Of a DNA stretch of 15,283 nucleotides, positions 7,704-13,934 are shown one piece after another. Every line of letters starts with the position of its first letter. Position 1 is the first letter of the stretch. This DNA comes from an uncultured Lachnospiraceae bacterium (GTDB lineage: Bacteria; Bacillota; Clostridia; Lachnospirales; Lachnospiraceae), in assembly GCA_900550235.1 (NCBI GenBank), contig URRQ01000046.1, positions 1 to 15,283 of the forward strand, read 5' to 3'. The notes under the pieces were generated by a model. That model searched no databases. It was not told the origin of the DNA and saw only the letters and a list, made by a program, of their open reading frames with translations. A program made the position numbers and the translations under genes.

Positions 7704-7732
7704 ATTCTAAATCATTTGTATCATGATGTCAA
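7704..7732 (-). promoter_or_regulatory. Strong sigma-A promoter for tyrA-aroA
   Basis: On the minus strand, TTGACA (complement of 7727-7732, perfect) and TAGAAT (complement of 7704-7709, 5 of 6) are separated by exactly 17 bases. They lie ~50 bases upstream of the tyrA ATG. Confidence 0.8.
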
Positions 7733-7771
7733 TGCTACGTTGCTTTAAAGTGGGAAAGTTATAGAATAATA

Positions 7772-7968
7772 GTTACAGTTCACACTTAACCGCCCACACA
7801 TGCGCACTCGTCGTGCTTTTGCACTCCAGTTCCGCACTCCGTGCTAAGACTGCTTATGAGTAGTAGGGCGGTTATTAGTTACACTAGAGTCTGGAAAATA
7901 TAAACTGACTTTTACATGCAAGCATGACAATTCGGTTTATATTTTCCAGACGCAGTGTGAACTGTAAC
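7772..7968. repeat. 197-bp nested palindromic element with 15-bp terminal inverted repeats
   Basis: The ends GTTACAGTTCACACT (7772-7786) and AGTGTGAACTGTAAC (7954-7968) are perfect inverted repeats. Inside are two further stems. TAACCGCCC (7787-7795) pairs with GGGCGGTTA (7866-7874). GTCTGGAAAATATAAAC (7889-7905) pairs perfectly with 7935-7951 and extends to 20 bp. The folded form is a three-way junction. The first arm also holds short GCAC/GTGC hairpins (7804-7816, 7834-7844). There is no ORF and no U-tract at either edge, and the element lies between divergent promoters, so it is not a terminator. A MITE-like element or dispersed intergenic structured repeat is the likeliest explanation. 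No target-site duplication is obvious. Confidence 0.8.
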
Positions 7969-7997
7969 AAAAGTTTTATACAAATTAGATAAAAGAG

Positions 7998-8026
7998 TTG
8001 TAATATTACGAAAATTTTAGTAGAAT
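7998..8026 (+). promoter_or_regulatory. Promoter of the EF-G-like gene
   Basis: TTGTAA (7998-8003, 4 of 6) and TAGAAT (8021-8026, 5 of 6) are separated by 17 bases. They lie ~40 bases before the ATG. The palindromic element ends 29 bases upstream of the -35. Confidence 0.6.
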
Positions 8027-8065
8027 ATATACATTAGAACTTGAAGCATAAGGAGGCAGCAATTC

Positions 8066-10141
8066 ATGAAAGTTTACAGAACAGACGAAATTAGAAATGT
8101 GGTTCTTTTAGGACACGGAGGAAGCGGAAAGACAAGTCTTGTAGAGGCGATGGCATATGTATCGGGTGCTATCAGCCGTATGGGAAAGATCAGCGATCAT
8201 AACACAATCAGTGATTTTGATAAAGAAGAACAGAAACGTGAATTTTCCATTAGCACAACTCTTACACCAATCGAGTGGGAGAAGGCAAAGATCAATGTGC
8301 TTGATACACCGGGCTATTTTGATTTTGTTGGTGAAGTGGAAGAAGCAGTTAGCGCAGCAGACGCAGCGGTTATTGTTGTTTCAGGTAAAGCAGGTGTGGA
8401 AGTAGGAACGGAAAAAGCATGGGAATTATGTGATAAATACAACCTTCCACGTATGATCTACGTTACAGAGATGGATGTAGATGATGCAAGCTTCCGTGGT
8501 GTAGTACAGCAATTAACAGACAGATACGGAAAAGTAATTGCACCACATTTTCAGCCAATTCGTGAGAATGAGAAGTTAGTTGGTTATGTCAATGTCATTA
8601 AAAATGCAGGAAGAAGATATACAGGTGTCGGACAGCGTGAAGAATGTGAGATTCCGGATTACTGTCTCCCGAACTTACAGATTTTAAGAGAGCATCTTAT
8701 GGAAGCGGTTGCTGAGACAAGTGAAGATTTCATGGAGAGATATTTTGCAGGAGAAGAGTTCTCAGTAGAAGAGATTCGTTCAGCAATGCGTGTAGAAGTT
8801 ATGGATGGAAGCATCGTTCCGGTTGCAATGGGCTCTAACATTCAGGCACAAGGTGTTGCAAACTTATTATCCGATATCGTTCGTTTCTTCCCAAGCCCGG
8901 ACAAGAGAGAATGTGCAGGATTTAACAGAAAGACAAATGAGATCTTTGAAGCAAATTACAATTTTGCAAAGGCAAAATCAGCATATGTATTTAAGACAAT
9001 GGTAGACCCATTTATCGGAAAATACTCTTTCGTAAAAGTATGTTCCGGTGTATTAAAAGGTGACGATGTTTTATATAACGCAGTAACAGAATCAGAAGAA
9101 AAACCAGGAAAACTTTATGTTATGAACGGTAACAAACCGGTAGAAGTAGAAGAACTTCATGCAGGTGATATCGGAGCAATGGCAAAACTTAACACAACAA
9201 AGACAGGAGATACACTTTCTACAAAGAATGCACCTGTTATGTATGGTAAGACAGACTACTCCGTACCTTATACATATATGAAATATGTAGTGAAGACAAA
9301 AGGCGATGAGGATAAAGTTTCTCAGGCACTTGCAAAAATGATGGCAGAAGATGTGACATTAAAGGCAGTCAATGACAGTGAGAATCGTCAATCCTTACTC
9401 TATGGTATGGGCGATCAGCATTTGGAAGTTGTAGTGAGCAAGCTTGCTGCACGATATAAAGTAGATGTAACACTTGAGACTCCAAAGGTTGCATTCCGTG
9501 AAACAATCCGCAAGAATTCAGATGTGGATACAAAATATAAGAAACAATCCGGTGGGCACGGTCAGTACGGACACGTTAAGATGAAATTCGAACCATCCGG
9601 TGATCTTGAAAAACCTTATGTATTCGAAGAATGTGTTGTTGGTGGAGCTGTTCCTAAGAACTACTTCCCGGCAGTTGAAAAAGGTCTTCAGGAATCGGTT
9701 GTCAAAGGTCCTTTGGCAGGATATCCGGTAGTGGGTGTAAAGGCTACATTATATGATGGCTCTTATCATCCGGTAGATTCTTCTGAGATGGCATTTAAGA
9801 CAGCGACAATTCAGGCATTTAAGAAAGGCTTCATGGAAGCAACACCGGTACTTCTTGAACCGATTGCGAATATCAAAGTTGTTGTTCCAGATGAATATAC
9901 AGGAGATGTTATGGGAGATCTGAATAAGAGACGTGGACGTGTGCTTGGCATGAACCCAATGTCAGGCGGCAAACAAGAGATTGAGGCAGATATCCCGATG
10001 ACAGGTGTATTTGGTTACTGTACAACACTTCGTTCCATGACAGGTGGACGTGGAACATATTCTTATGAATTTGTTCGTTATGAGCAGGCTCCATCTGATG
10101 TACAGGAAAAAGAAATTGCAGCAAGAGCAGCAGAAGAATAG
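8066..10141 (+). CDS. Elongation factor G-like translational GTPase (EF-G-2 type)
   Basis: This 691-residue protein is collinear with EF-G over its full length. It has a GTPase domain (~1-275), domain II (~300-390), a domain III-like part, domain IV with YDGSYHPVDSSEMAF (563-577), and domain V with NKRRGRVLGM (620-629). The G motifs depart from canonical EF-G. G1 is GHGGSGKT (16-23) rather than AHIDAGKT. G3 is DTPGYFDF (80-87), with Tyr replacing the catalytic His of DTPGHVDF. G4 is TEMD (134-137) rather than NKMD. From memory, such changes occur in EF-G-2 paralogues such as the Thermus one, so this is probably a second EF-G and not the str-operon fusA. It could act in translocation, ribosome rescue or recycling under special conditions; none of this is shown here. 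AAGGAGG lies 10 bases before the ATG. It stands alone with its own promoter and terminator. Many databases would label it simply elongation factor G (fusA). Confidence 0.9.
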   Translation: MKVYRTDEIRNVVLLGHGGSGKTSLVEAMAYVSGAISRMGKISDHNTISDFDKEEQKREFSISTTLTPIEWEKAKINVLDTPGYFDFVGEVEEAVSAADAAVIVVSGKAGVEVGTEKAWELCDKYNLPRMIYVTEMDVDDASFRGVVQQLTDRYGKVIAPHFQPIRENEKLVGYVNVIKNAGRRYTGVGQREECEIPDYCLPNLQILREHLMEAVAETSEDFMERYFAGEEFSVEEIRSAMRVEVMDGSIVPVAMGSNIQAQGVANLLSDIVRFFPSPDKRECAGFNRKTNEIFEANYNFAKAKSAYVFKTMVDPFIGKYSFVKVCSGVLKGDDVLYNAVTESEEKPGKLYVMNGNKPVEVEELHAGDIGAMAKLNTTKTGDTLSTKNAPVMYGKTDYSVPYTYMKYVVKTKGDEDKVSQALAKMMAEDVTLKAVNDSENRQSLLYGMGDQHLEVVVSKLAARYKVDVTLETPKVAFRETIRKNSDVDTKYKKQSGGHGQYGHVKMKFEPSGDLEKPYVFEECVVGGAVPKNYFPAVEKGLQESVVKGPLAGYPVVGVKATLYDGSYHPVDSSEMAFKTATIQAFKKGFMEATPVLLEPIANIKVVVPDEYTGDVMGDLNKRRGRVLGMNPMSGGKQEIEADIPMTGVFGYCTTLRSMTGGRGTYSYEFVRYEQAPSDVQEKEIAARAAEE

Positions 10142-10161
10142 AAGAAATGAAAATAGAGAAC

Positions 10162-10190
10162 AAAAAACGGACATTTGATGGTCCGTTTTT
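10162..10190 (+). terminator. Terminator of the EF-G-like gene
   Basis: The stem AAAAACGGAC (10163-10172) with GTCCGTTTTT (10181-10190) encloses an 8-base loop. The 3' arm itself supplies the U-tract. It lies 21 bp after the stop codon. Confidence 0.85.
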
Positions 10191-10229
10191 GTTTGTACAT
10201 TTATCCAATAAGAAAGTAAAGTTTTTTTG

Positions 10230-10257
10230 TTGACTTTTTATCATACCGTGATACAAT
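10230..10257 (+). promoter_or_regulatory. Promoter for the three-TM membrane protein gene
   Basis: TTGACT (10230-10235, 5 of 6) and TACAAT (10252-10257, 5 of 6) are separated by 16 bases. They lie ~38 bases before the ATG and downstream of the preceding terminator. The promoter probably also serves the fic gene. Confidence 0.7.
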
Positions 10258-10295
10258 GAGCAATATATGGATTATAAATAACATGGAGGAAATGA

Positions 10296-11897
10296 ATGAA
10301 AAATTTTAAATGGAAATTAACAGCAATCGTTACATTTATTCTTGCAGCAGGTATTTTTTATTATGTTACCTTACCGGCAATCAATATTCACTCTAGAGAT
10401 TTTTGGATTTTTCTGATTATTTTAGTGATTGTATTGAATGTTGTGTTTGCGTGGAAAAAAGGAATTCGTTCCAGAGCTGAAATGAAAGCATCCAAAGGGA
10501 TGAAAGCACTTTTGACATTAATTGCAGCAGTTGTAATCATTTATGGAGTGGGAACAATTCTTTCTTCTCCAATTGTAAATGCGAAAAAGTATCAGAATCT
10601 TTTAAAAGTAGAGGAAAGTGAATTTACAAAAGATATCGAAGAGCTTTCTTATAATCAGATTCCACTTTTGGATAAAGAGTCTGCAACATTACTCGGAAAC
10701 CGTAAAATGGGAAGTATGGTGGACATGGTTTCTCAGTTTGAAGTAGATGAACTCTATACACAGAGTAATTATCAGGATAAACCGGTTCGTGTTTCTCCGC
10801 TTCGCTATGCCAATTTGATCAAATGGTTTACGAACCGTTCTGAAGGAATTCCGGCATATGTTCGTATCGATATGGCAAGCCAGACAACGGAATTGGTGAA
10901 GTTGGATGAAGGAATGAAATATACGACAAGCGAACATTTCAACCGCAATATTTACAGACATCTTCGTTTTAGATATCCAACGTACATATTCAATGATCTT
11001 GGATTTGAGACGGATGATGAGGGTGTTCCGTATTGGGTATGTCCGGTGAAAAAGTTCAACATCGGCCTCTTTGGTGGAGAAACCATTGGAAGAGTTGTTC
11101 TTTGTAATGCGATTACTGGTGAGACACAGGATTTTGCAATCGAGGATGTACCGTCATGGATTGACCGGGCATATTCTGCAGATCTTCTTGTGCAGTTGTA
11201 TGATTATTATGGTTCGTTAAAACACGGATTTATCAATAGTGTACTTGGACAGAAAGATTGCCTGAAAACAACAGAAGGATATAACTACCTTGCAATCGAT
11301 GATGATGTATGGGTATATACCGGAGTAACATCTGTAACAGGAGATCAGTCTAATGTTGGATTTGCACTGATGAATCAGCGTACAATGGAAACAAAATACT
11401 ATTCGGTAGAGGGGGCAACAGAAACTTCTGCGATGGCTTCCGCAGAAGGACAGGTACAGAACTTGAAGTACCATGCTACATTCCCGCTTCTTTTGAATAT
11501 CTCTGGAGAGCCGACATATTTTATCGCATTAAAAGATGATGCGGGTCTTGTAAAGAAATATGCCATGGTCAATATACAGAAATATCAACTGGTTGCAATT
11601 GGTGATACGGTTGCACAGTGTGAAGAACAGTATAATAAATTACTTCTCACAGATGGTGTGATCAAGGAAGAAGAGGACACAAGAGAAGTACAGGAAGTCA
11701 AAGGCAAGATTACGAAGATCGCACAAGGTGTAGTAGACGGCAATTCTCATTACTATGTGATGATTGAAGGAAATGATGGCATCTTTGATGTGTCTGTTGT
11801 GGACTTTATCGATATTATCCGTTATGAAGTCGGTCAGGAAGTGACTGTGGAATATAAAGAAGGGGAGAAAGTGAATACGGTACTTTCTCTGAAATAG
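10296..11897 (+). CDS. Conserved membrane protein of unknown function, three N-terminal TM segments and large extracytoplasmic domain
   Basis: I recognise this 533-residue protein only as a type of conserved clostridial membrane protein with no function I can name. Three hydrophobic segments (~8-27, 36-53, 70-90) are followed by a soluble region of about 440 residues, which with three TM segments would lie on one face of the membrane. The short basic N-terminus favours the cytoplasmic side for residue 1 and an external location for the large domain. A distinctive block is EDVPSWIDRAYSADLL (~286-301). The last ~60 residues (KGKITKIAQGVVDGNSHYYV onwards) look like a small beta-barrel of OB type, which is inference from the alternating pattern. 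No catalytic motif, peptidase triad or metal site was identified. GGAGG at 10285-10289 lies 6 bases before the ATG. The next gene, fic, begins 30 bp downstream without an intervening terminator, so co-transcription is likely. Confidence 0.82.
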   Translation: MKNFKWKLTAIVTFILAAGIFYYVTLPAINIHSRDFWIFLIILVIVLNVVFAWKKGIRSRAEMKASKGMKALLTLIAAVVIIYGVGTILSSPIVNAKKYQNLLKVEESEFTKDIEELSYNQIPLLDKESATLLGNRKMGSMVDMVSQFEVDELYTQSNYQDKPVRVSPLRYANLIKWFTNRSEGIPAYVRIDMASQTTELVKLDEGMKYTTSEHFNRNIYRHLRFRYPTYIFNDLGFETDDEGVPYWVCPVKKFNIGLFGGETIGRVVLCNAITGETQDFAIEDVPSWIDRAYSADLLVQLYDYYGSLKHGFINSVLGQKDCLKTTEGYNYLAIDDDVWVYTGVTSVTGDQSNVGFALMNQRTMETKYYSVEGATETSAMASAEGQVQNLKYHATFPLLLNISGEPTYFIALKDDAGLVKKYAMVNIQKYQLVAIGDTVAQCEEQYNKLLLTDGVIKEEEDTREVQEVKGKITKIAQGVVDGNSHYYVMIEGNDGIFDVSVVDFIDIIRYEVGQEVTVEYKEGEKVNTVLSLK

Positions 11898-11927
11898 TAA
11901 AGATTTATAGTAAGTGAGAAGAGAACT

Positions 11928-12539
11928 ATGCTTGAAAATAAGTTAGGTATTACGGATTCGACAGAACTGGCAAGAGCAGAGGAGAGAATTAGTAAACAAA
12001 ATGCCATTGAGATGTTTGAAAATGGTTTTTTTGAAAAATTAGATCCCGGAACTTATGAAAGTCTTGCAAGGATCCATAAATATCTTTTTGGTGAGATTTA
12101 TGATTTTGCAGGTGAGTTACGCAAAGTCAATATCTCGAAAGGAAGCTTTCGATTTGCTCCGCTGATGTATTTGGATGCGGCTTTACAGAGTATTGATAAA
12201 ATGCCACAGTCAACGTTTGATGAAATTGTTGAAAAATATGTGGAGATGAATGTGGCTCATCCGTTCAGAGAAGGAAACGGAAGAAGTACGAGAATATGGC
12301 TTGATTTGATGCTGAAAAAAGAAATTGGCTATGTAGTTGATTGGAGTAAGGTTGATAAAGAGGATTATTTGCTTGCTATGGAACGCAGTCCAATCAAAGA
12401 TATAGAAATTAAATTTATTTTGAAAAATGCGCTTACAGATAACGTGAACGATCGAGAAATTTATATGAAAGGTATTGATCATAGCTATTATTATGAAGGC
12501 TACTATGTGTTTAAGACGGAAGATTTGGCTGAAAAGTAA
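11928..12539 (+). CDS. Class III Fic-domain protein (AMP-transferase)
   Basis: This 203-residue single-domain Fic protein has the catalytic motif HPFREGNGR (111-119), complete with the His base, the acidic metal ligand (Glu115) and the anion-binding loop. The hairpin ahead of it (NISKGSFRFA, 68-77) is the flap that positions targets. The C-terminal helix carries SYYYEG (186-191), the [S/T]xxxE[G/N] inhibitory motif. A C-terminal placement defines class III. From memory the whole protein is very like the Neisseria meningitidis Fic enzyme, which modifies DNA gyrase subunit B and is held inactive as a tetramer until it auto-modifies a Tyr in this helix. The matching Tyr residues are present here. 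Extra residues after the helix (YYVFKTEDLAEK) form a short tail. The ribosome binding site is weak (AGAAGAG only), consistent with low expression of a toxic enzyme. No separate antitoxin gene is needed in this class and none is seen. The target in this organism is unknown. Confidence 0.92.
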   Translation: MLENKLGITDSTELARAEERISKQNAIEMFENGFFEKLDPGTYESLARIHKYLFGEIYDFAGELRKVNISKGSFRFAPLMYLDAALQSIDKMPQSTFDEIVEKYVEMNVAHPFREGNGRSTRIWLDLMLKKEIGYVVDWSKVDKEDYLLAMERSPIKDIEIKFILKNALTDNVNDREIYMKGIDHSYYYEGYYVFKTEDLAEK

Positions 12540-12558
12540 ATGAGTTGTATAAATTGTT

Positions 12559-12606
12559 AAAAAAAGTAACCGAAATCCTTGATTGAGGATCGGTTACTTT
12601 TTTCAT
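12559..12606. terminator. Bidirectional terminator between fic (+) and the P-loop NTPase gene (-)
   Basis: A-tract and AGTAACCG (12565-12572) pair with CGGTTACT (12591-12598). The inner stem ATCCT/AGGAT has one bulged base. Six or more A on the left and T on the right make it work on both strands. It lies ~25 bp after fic and ~55 bp after the minus-strand gene. Confidence 0.85.
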
Positions 12607-12660
12607 TATGAACATATTTTTACATAAATTCTCGATACTCTAAATAGTAGACTGACAAAA

Positions 12661-13083
12661 CTAATTTAAGATCTGGCAATCTGTCATATCGATGTCTTTT
12701 AAGTCATCTTTGCATGCGCTGATGCTTACATAGAAATCTACATTCTCTTTTTTGCTGATTGCTTTGAGGCCTTCTACGAAGCAAGGCATATTCTCTAAAG
12801 AAATCTCAGATTGTTTTAAAATTCCATCGATGAAAATATTTTCGATATCGTGGTTACAGCTAATCATTCCTAAAATAAATGATGTGTATTCATCCATGTT
12901 CTTAACAGATGGATAGTCGTCCATGCAAATCGCTCTGATGGAGAAATCAACGCTGTATGTATCATTGTGGCTGTTTTTGATAAATACTGTGTTTCCATCT
13001 GAAGCTTTTGCTTTTTGATTAGCTAAATCGATCATTTGTTGTGTTTTGCCGCTACCTTTAGGGCCTGTTAATAAATTTACCAT
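12661..13083 (-). CDS. Small P-loop NTPase of unknown function (PilT-like annotation in some relatives)
   Basis: This 140-residue protein begins MVNLLTGPKGSGKT, a clear Walker A motif at 7-14. A hydrophobic stretch ending in Asp, IFIDG (83-87), is a plausible Walker B. The remainder has no recognised domain, and the protein is too short to be a motility or secretion ATPase. I recall similar small proteins in Lachnospiraceae being labelled twitching motility protein PilT, which is probably only a P-loop similarity. I chose the ATG at 13081-13083 because AAAGGAG lies 9 bases upstream and a TATAAT box a further ~40 bases up. A longer in-frame reading, starting at 13206, would add 41 residues but begins upstream of that promoter. 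It is divergent from the response regulator gene and monocistronic, with a terminator shared with fic. Confidence 0.8.
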   Translation of the reverse strand: MVNLLTGPKGSGKTQQMIDLANQKAKASDGNTVFIKNSHNDTYSVDFSIRAICMDDYPSVKNMDEYTSFILGMISCNHDIENIFIDGILKQSEISLENMPCFVEGLKAISKKENVDFYVSISACKDDLKDIDMTDCQILN

Positions 13084-13132
13084 GGCAATTATCTCCTTTA
13101 TGTATATTTTCGTGTTGTCTAATATGTAAATT

Positions 13133-13161
13133 ATTATACAACAAATAATGGTGAAGAGCAA
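13133..13161 (-). promoter_or_regulatory. Candidate promoter for the small P-loop NTPase gene
   Basis: On the minus strand, a perfect TATAAT (complement of 13133-13138) lies ~50 bases before the ATG. TTGCTC (complement of 13156-13161) is 17 bases further upstream, a weak -35 (3 of 6). Confidence 0.5.
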
Positions 13162-13192
13162 CAAATTATCTAAAAAATATGAGAAATGTAAG

Positions 13193-13221
13193 TTGATTTT
13201 ATACAAAAATGTAGATATGAT
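13193..13221 (+). promoter_or_regulatory. Promoter of the two-component operon
   Basis: TTGATT (13193-13198, 4 of 6) and TATGAT (13216-13221, 5 of 6) are separated by 17 bases. They lie ~32 bases before the response regulator ATG. The promoter lies downstream of an upstream in-frame ATG at 13148, which supports the shorter protein. Confidence 0.6.
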
Positions 13222-13252
13222 AAGTGTAAATTGTAAGAAGGGGAGTAGAATT

Positions 13253-13933
13253 ATGATTCATATTTTGATGATAGAAGATGATAAGCATATTGCGGAAGGG
13301 CTCAAGTATCTGTTGGAGGCGGAAGGATACAAGGTAGAAATTGCATCAACGGAAGAAGAGGGACGAAGAAGATATGAAGCCGGTAAATTTCACTTGGTAT
13401 TATTGGATGTGACTTTGCCGGATGGAGATGGCTTCACATTGTTTTCGTGGATGCAAAGCAAAAAAGAAGTGCCGGTTATTTTCTTGACTGCGTTAGATGA
13501 AGAAAAAGATATTGTCAAGGGATTGGACCTCGGTGCAGATGAATACATTACGAAACCATTTCGCCCAAGAGAGCTTCTTTCGCGAATCCGTAATGTCATT
13601 CGTAGAGCAGGAATTGAGTCTGAAGAGAAGAAGGAGCTTCGGATCGGGAATGTGCGTCTTGATCGGGAGCAGGGAGTGGTCTATAAAAATAATGAACGGC
13701 TGGAGCTTACCGCGTTGGAATATAAAGTATTGCTTTTATTTTTTGAGAACAAGGGAAGAATTCTTACAAGAACACAGATTTTGGCGAATATATGGGATGA
13801 GTCGGAGAATTATGTCAACGATAACACATTGACGGTGTATATTAAGAGGTTACGTGAAAAGATTGAAGAGAACCCGAACAAACCGGAGATCATTAAGACA
13901 GTACGAGGTATGGGATATCAGATTGGAGTATAA
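13253..13933 (+). CDS. OmpR/PhoB-family response regulator
   Basis: This 226-residue regulator has a receiver domain (1-~118) and a winged-helix DNA-binding domain (~128-226). The receiver has the acidic pair D9 and D10, the phospho-acceptor D52 in LLDVTLPDGDG, T79 in FLTALD, and K101 in ITKPF, so it should be phosphorylatable. The C-terminal part has the typical LTALEYKVLLLF, DNTLTVYIKRLREKI and VRGMGYQIG blocks. The ATG at 13253 is chosen because AAGGGGAG (13238-13245) lies 7 bases upstream and the promoter at 13193-13221 precedes it. The longer reading from 13148 adds 35 residues before the receiver domain and is unlikely. The kinase gene follows after a single base. The direct repeat upstream of the ABC ATPase gene is a plausible binding site. 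Confidence 0.95.
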   Translation: MIHILMIEDDKHIAEGLKYLLEAEGYKVEIASTEEEGRRRYEAGKFHLVLLDVTLPDGDGFTLFSWMQSKKEVPVIFLTALDEEKDIVKGLDLGADEYITKPFRPRELLSRIRNVIRRAGIESEEKKELRIGNVRLDREQGVVYKNNERLELTALEYKVLLLFFENKGRILTRTQILANIWDESENYVNDNTLTVYIKRLREKIEENPNKPEIIKTVRGMGYQIGV

Positions 13934-13934
13934 G

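Noticed and set aside
7804..7844. Repeated GCAC(T) units as a possible CRISPR or tandem array
   Set aside because: The three units are 4-6 bases long with irregular spacing and are better explained as small hairpins inside the palindromic element.
7772..7968. Palindromic element read as a bidirectional terminator or a T-box/riboswitch
   Set aside because: Both flanking genes are transcribed away from it, it lies upstream of both promoters, and neither edge has a U-tract. No T-box or known riboswitch core was recognised.
8066..10141. Tet(M)-type ribosomal protection protein
   Set aside because: The G motifs and the domain IV block YDGSYHPVDSSEMAF follow EF-G/EF-G-2, and there is no resistance-gene context such as a leader attenuator or conjugative transposon genes.
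9909..10256. 115-codon minus-strand ORF over the end of the EF-G-like gene
   Set aside because: It runs through the terminator hairpin and lies antisense to conserved domain V.
13084..13206. 41-residue hydrophobic extension of the P-loop NTPase that could suggest a membrane anchor
   Set aside because: It crosses the TATAAT box of the gene's own promoter, and AAAGGAG sits 9 bases before the internal ATG at 13083. The hydrophobicity is a by-product of A/T-rich intergenic DNA.
13148..13252. N-terminal extension of the response regulator from an ATG at 13148
   Set aside because: The extension precedes the receiver domain, overlaps the promoter at 13193-13221, and lacks a ribosome binding site. 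The ATG at 13253 has AAGGGGAG at good spacing.
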